Assembly: GCA_016935045.1 (NCBI GenBank)
Contig: JAFGRS010000075.1
Location: 1-8,519 of the forward strand
Direction: 5' to 3'
From: Lentisphaeria bacterium
GTDB taxonomy: Bacteria > Verrucomicrobiota > Lentisphaeria > Oligosphaerales > JAFGRS01
DNA: 8,519 nt
In this document: piece by piece, positions 6,506-8,519 of the stretch
Layout: each line of letters begins with the position of its first letter
Position numbering within the stretch: the stretch's first letter is position 1
Notes under the pieces: model-generated
Told to the model about the DNA's origin: nothing
Database searches by the model: none
The model's input: the letters and a program-made list of their open reading frames with translations, nothing else
Made by a program: the position numbers and the translations under genes

Positions 6506-7484
6506 ACCCGTCCAAACCCACCGCGGCACGGACGCGGTTCAGGGTCTCCCGGGCCGCGGCCCGCGCCCGGGCCGCTCCGGTGCGCAGGATGTCCTCGACC
6601 AGGTCGGGGTGTTCCAGGAGTTCGCGCCGCCGCTCCCGCATGGGTCCGAAGAACTCCTCGTACTTCTCGGCCAGCGCCTGTTTGGCGTGTCCGTAGCCCA
6701 TGTTGCCGGCCCGGTAGCGCTGTGCCAGGGCCTCGCGTTCCGCCTCGGTGGCCATGAGCCGATAGAGGGCGAACACGTTGCAGGCTTCCGGGTCCTTGGG
6801 GTCCTCCAGGGGCGTCGAGTCGGTGACGATCTTCATGATCCGCGAGCGGGCAGCCTTGCCCGCGGCGAAGATCTCGATCGTGTTGTCGTAGCTCTTGGAC
6901 ATCTTCTGCCCGTCCAGACCCGGCACCACGGCCACGTCCTCCCGGATCAGGGCCTCGGGCACCACCAGGATCTCCCCGTAGCGGTTGTTGAAGCGCACGG
7001 CGATGTCCCGGGTCACTTCCAGATGCTGTTTCTGGTCCTTGCCGACGGGCACCAGATGGGAACCGTAGATCAGGATGTCGGCGGCCATCAGCACCGGGTA
7101 GCTGAACAGACCGTGGTTCGCCTCGATCCCCCGCGCCACCTTGTCCTTGTAGCTGTGACACCGCTCCAGCAGGCCCACCGGGGTCATGCAGTTCAGGACC
7201 CAGGTCAACTCGTGGACCTCGGGAACATCGGACTGACGGAAAAAAGTGGTCCGCAGCGGGTCCAGACCGCAGGCGAGAAAATCCACCGCTACACCCCGAC
7301 TGCGCTGCCGCAGCAACGCCGGATCCGGCAGCTGCGTCAGGGCGTGATAGTCGGCAATGAAGTAGAAACACTCGTTGCCGTCCTGCAACTCCACCGCCGG
7401 CTTCATCATGCCGAAGTAGTTGCCAAGGTGCAACGTGCCCGAGGGCTGAATGCCGGACAGTACCCGCTTCCGCTGCTGGTTCAT
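6504..7484 (-). CDS. trpS: Tryptophan--tRNA ligase (TrpRS)
   Basis: A 326-residue cytoplasmic class I aminoacyl-tRNA synthetase that charges tRNA-Trp with tryptophan using ATP. The class I signatures are both present: PSGTLHLGN (residues 14-22, the HIGH-type motif) and KMSKS (194-198) within GLDGQKMSKSYDN. The segment MAADILIYGSHLVPVGKDQ (133-151) is the conserved substrate pocket; D136 aligns with the aspartate that binds the tryptophan indole nitrogen in the Bacillus enzyme. It continues with KQHLEVTRD (152-160). Length is normal for bacterial TrpRS (about 325-340) and nothing is missing. The variant TPVGLLERCHSYKDKV (101-116) resembles a subgroup I associate with PVC-type and other anaerobic bacteria. 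The start is ATG 7484 with only a modest AGGGG about 10 bases upstream. It leads a two-gene unit with etfA. Confidence 0.97.
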   Translation of the reverse strand: MNQQRKRVLSGIQPSGTLHLGNYFGMMKPAVELQDGNECFYFIADYHALTQLPDPALLRQRSRGVAVDFLACGLDPLRTTFFRQSDVPEVHELTWVLNCMTPVGLLERCHSYKDKVARGIEANHGLFSYPVLMAADILIYGSHLVPVGKDQKQHLEVTRDIAVRFNNRYGEILVVPEALIREDVAVVPGLDGQKMSKSYDNTIEIFAAGKAARSRIMKIVTDSTPLEDPKDPEACNVFALYRLMATEAEREALAQRYRAGNMGYGHAKQALAEKYEEFFGPMRERRRELLEHPDLVEDILRTGAARARAAARETLNRVRAAVGLDG

Positions 7485-7564
7485 CGTGTCGCGACCCCTA
7501 TGGAAAAGAGCCTGTGCAGGTTATGGTACCCATGGTCTCAGAAGGACCTCTGTCGCCGGATCTG

Positions 7565-7584
7565 CGCCCGCGAGACCGCGGGCG
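7565..7584 (-). other. Perfect hairpin in the trpS leader
   Basis: CGCCCGCG (7565-7572) and CGCGGGCG (7577-7584) are exact complements around a 4-base loop. The hairpin lies between the predicted trpS promoter and the trpS start, about 80 bases before the ATG and roughly 20 bases after the expected transcription start. No T-run follows it on either strand, so it is not a standard terminator. It may stabilise the 5' end or affect early elongation. Confidence 0.55.
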
Positions 7585-7610
7585 GTCCAGACGGATAGGA
7601 AAAGACCTGT

Positions 7611-7638
7611 ACTATACCCGCGCGCCGGGATCGGACAA
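7611..7638 (-). promoter_or_regulatory. Predicted sigma70-type promoter for trpS-etfA
   Basis: Read on the minus strand, TTGTCC (7638-7633) is followed after 16 bases by TATAGT (7616-7611). This matches TTGACA at 4 of 6 and TATAAT at 5 of 6 positions. Transcription would begin near 7604, giving a leader of about 120 bases before ATG 7484. In such GC-rich surroundings this AT-rich pair stands out, but it is a visual match only. Confidence 0.6.
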
Positions 7639-7677
7639 CCTGCCCCGGCACCGCGAGGGGCTGCTGCAAGGTCCCAA

Positions 7678-7789
7678 CGCCGCCGCCGGGCTTGTCCCGG
7701 TGGAGCGCCGATCGGAGGGCGGGGAGGGGGTGCCGCCGCGCTCCCTCCACCCGAATCGGCGCTCCACTGCCGCAAGGGCAGTGGCGGCG
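7678..7789. other. Candidate structured element: four-way junction of perfectly abutting stems
   Basis: Four stems fit together with no unpaired base at the junction. Stem 1 is CGCCG 7678-7682 with 7785-7789 (5 bp). Stem 2 is 7683-7690 with 7696-7703 (8 bp, one G-T, loop CTTGT). Stem 3 is 7704-7712 with 7755-7763 (9 bp), extendable to 13 bp as 7700-7712 with 7755-7767. Stem 4 is CCACTGCC 7764-7771 with GGCAGTGG 7777-7784 (8 bp, loop GCAAG). Inside stem 3, GGAGGG 7714-7719 can pair with CCCTCC 7743-7748. The element ends 48 bases before ATG 7838, so it could be the leader RNA of the pilin-like gene. It could also act as a DNA cruciform upstream of the trpS promoter, or be a dispersed palindromic repeat. 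It does not fit tRNA, T-box or attC consensus. The pairing is seen directly; any role is inferred. Confidence 0.55.
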
Positions 7790-7837
7790 GCAACGACCGC
7801 CTCCGGCAGGCGCCGGGGGCGGCACAGCGGGGGCACC

Positions 7838-8512
7838 ATGGCCATGCGTTGGGAACACGGCGCGACTCGATCGTCGGGCACCTTCACCCTGCTCGAACTG
7901 CTCGTGGTCATCGCGATCCTTGCCATCCTGGCGGGACTGCTGCTGCCCTCCATCTCCCGGGCCCGGAACAAGGCCAGGAGCACGGCCTGCCTGGGACAGA
8001 TGACCCAGATCGGACTGGCCTTCCGCATGTATCTCGACGACAGCGACGAGTGGATCCCACCCCTGTACCACGCACCTTCCCACACGATGTTCACCGACAC
8101 CATGGCCGACTACGTCGGCTCCGACCAGATCTGGCTCTGCCCCGCCGGCGACAAGGGCGTACCCCTCGCCGAACGCGACACCCCGACGGGCATGCTGCTC
8201 CACTACGGCATGAACCTCTATGACTATGACGACGTCGACGGAGACGGCATCGACAACCACCTCCCCGGACCCGGGGGCCGAACCACCCGCGAAGTCGCCA
8301 ACCCCGAAGGCGTCATCTGCTTCGCCGACGCCGACCCCCGATCCTCACCTCACAACATCGGCGGCGCCCAGAGCGGCACCCTCGAATGGCCCCTCACCAG
8401 CCTCGCCGAAAACCGCCACATGAGCGGTTACAACGCCCTCTACCTCGGCGGCAACGTCGCCTGGAAACGAAACCTCCCCAACCACGAGGAATGGTCCGCC
8501 CTGCGGCAATGA
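7838..8512 (+). CDS. Prepilin-type N-terminal cleavage/methylation domain protein (type II secretion pseudopilin-like, H-X9-[DG]G C-terminus)
   Basis: A 224-residue protein with a short leader and the pilin-type segment TFTLLELLVVIAILAILAGL (residues 15-34), the N-terminal helix of type IV pilins and pseudopilins, inserted in the membrane and processed by a prepilin peptidase. It continues LLPSISRARNKARSTACLGQ (35-54), then a globular domain with a CPAG segment typical of this family in PVC-type bacteria. Near the C-terminus H194 is followed by nine residues and then GG (204-205), a variant of the H-X9-DG motif. Residues 131-140 (DDVDGDGIDN) look like a calcium-binding loop. Odd points: the residue before the first Phe is Thr rather than Gly, and the start is uncertain. 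ATG 7838 and ATG 7844 both follow a plain G-run instead of a good ribosome binding site, and an in-frame GTG at 7730 is possible. A role in a secretion or surface filament is inferred from the family. Confidence 0.9.
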   Translation: MAMRWEHGATRSSGTFTLLELLVVIAILAILAGLLLPSISRARNKARSTACLGQMTQIGLAFRMYLDDSDEWIPPLYHAPSHTMFTDTMADYVGSDQIWLCPAGDKGVPLAERDTPTGMLLHYGMNLYDYDDVDGDGIDNHLPGPGGRTTREVANPEGVICFADADPRSSPHNIGGAQSGTLEWPLTSLAENRHMSGYNALYLGGNVAWKRNLPNHEEWSALRQ

Positions 8513-8519
8513 CCCCCCA

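Larger units (their letters stand above)
7485..7837. other. Divergent intergenic region between trpS and the pilin-like gene
   Basis: These 353 bases lie between two outward-facing genes. The trpS-proximal half holds a promoter (7611-7638), a leader hairpin (7565-7584) and a tiny reading frame (7533-7498). The pilin-proximal half holds the multi-stem element at 7678-7789 and a further small hairpin CGCCT/AGGCG at 7798-7812. No clear promoter for the pilin-like gene was recognised; TACTAT at 7610 on the plus strand lacks a -35 partner. The whole stretch stays open in the pilin frame, which I attribute to its high GC content. Confidence 0.7.

Noticed and set aside
7565..7590. T-box-like TGGACCGC in the trpS leader (minus strand)
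   Set aside because: The T-box core needs TGGNACCGCG; here one base is missing. The site lies only about 20 bases after the predicted transcription start, with no room for a specifier stem, and no terminator follows.
5427..7598. Long plus-strand open frame opposite trpS and etfA
   Set aside because: Both minus-strand genes are unmistakable from their motifs; the antisense frame has no recognisable domain and arises from codon bias.
7678..7789. tRNA gene, because the four-stem fold recalls a cloverleaf
   Set aside because: Acceptor-like stem is only 5 bp, there is no TTCGA-type loop, no anticodon-stem geometry, and the central arm is far too long.

Overview
The window is a GC-rich stretch of bacterial chromosome with six protein genes, two non-coding gaps over 300 bases, and no rRNA, tRNA, CRISPR array or insertion sequence that I can see. 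The gene content suggests, without proving, an anaerobe from the Planctomycetota-Verrucomicrobiota-Lentisphaerota-Kiritimatiellota neighbourhood. The clues are a prepilin-like protein ending in an H-X9-[DG]G type motif, a Gfo/Idh/MocA sugar-type oxidoreductase of the GPYYLTAL subgroup, and an electron transfer flavoprotein alpha subunit fused to a two-cluster ferredoxin. Taxonomy is inferred from family habits only.

Layout. Positions 2-871 (+) hold the C-terminal three quarters of a Gfo/Idh/MocA oxidoreductase, cut by the window edge. A 426-base gap follows, with several inverted repeats; one 38-base hairpin abuts the ribosome binding site of the next gene. Positions 1298-3886 and 3883-5271 (+) are a DUF2339 polytopic membrane protein and a DUF3999 secreted, membrane-anchored protein. 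They overlap by four bases (GTGA) and are clearly one transcription unit, probably forming an envelope module of unknown function. Their end overlaps by four bases with the end of a convergent two-gene unit on the minus strand: trpS (7484-6504) followed by ferredoxin-etfA (6491-5268). That pairing is odd because no etfB is next to etfA.

The 353-base divergent gap between trpS and the prepilin-like gene (7838-8512, +) is the most unusual part of the window. It has a good sigma70-like promoter for trpS and a leader with a perfect 8-bp hairpin and a tiny open reading frame. It also has, at 7678-7789, inverted repeats that fit together as a four-way junction with no unpaired base at the junction: stems of 5, 8, 9 (or 13) and 8 base pairs. 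Two 4-base segments (GTGG and CCAC) can pair in either of two ways, so the element could switch between folds. It may be a structured leader RNA of the pilin gene, a DNA cruciform, or a dispersed palindromic repeat. I recognise no described family for it.

Functionally the genes fall into separate jobs: sugar-type redox metabolism, an uncharacterised envelope pair, tRNA charging, low-potential electron transfer, and a pseudopilin-like surface or secretion protein. Nothing indicates a defence system or a mobile island.
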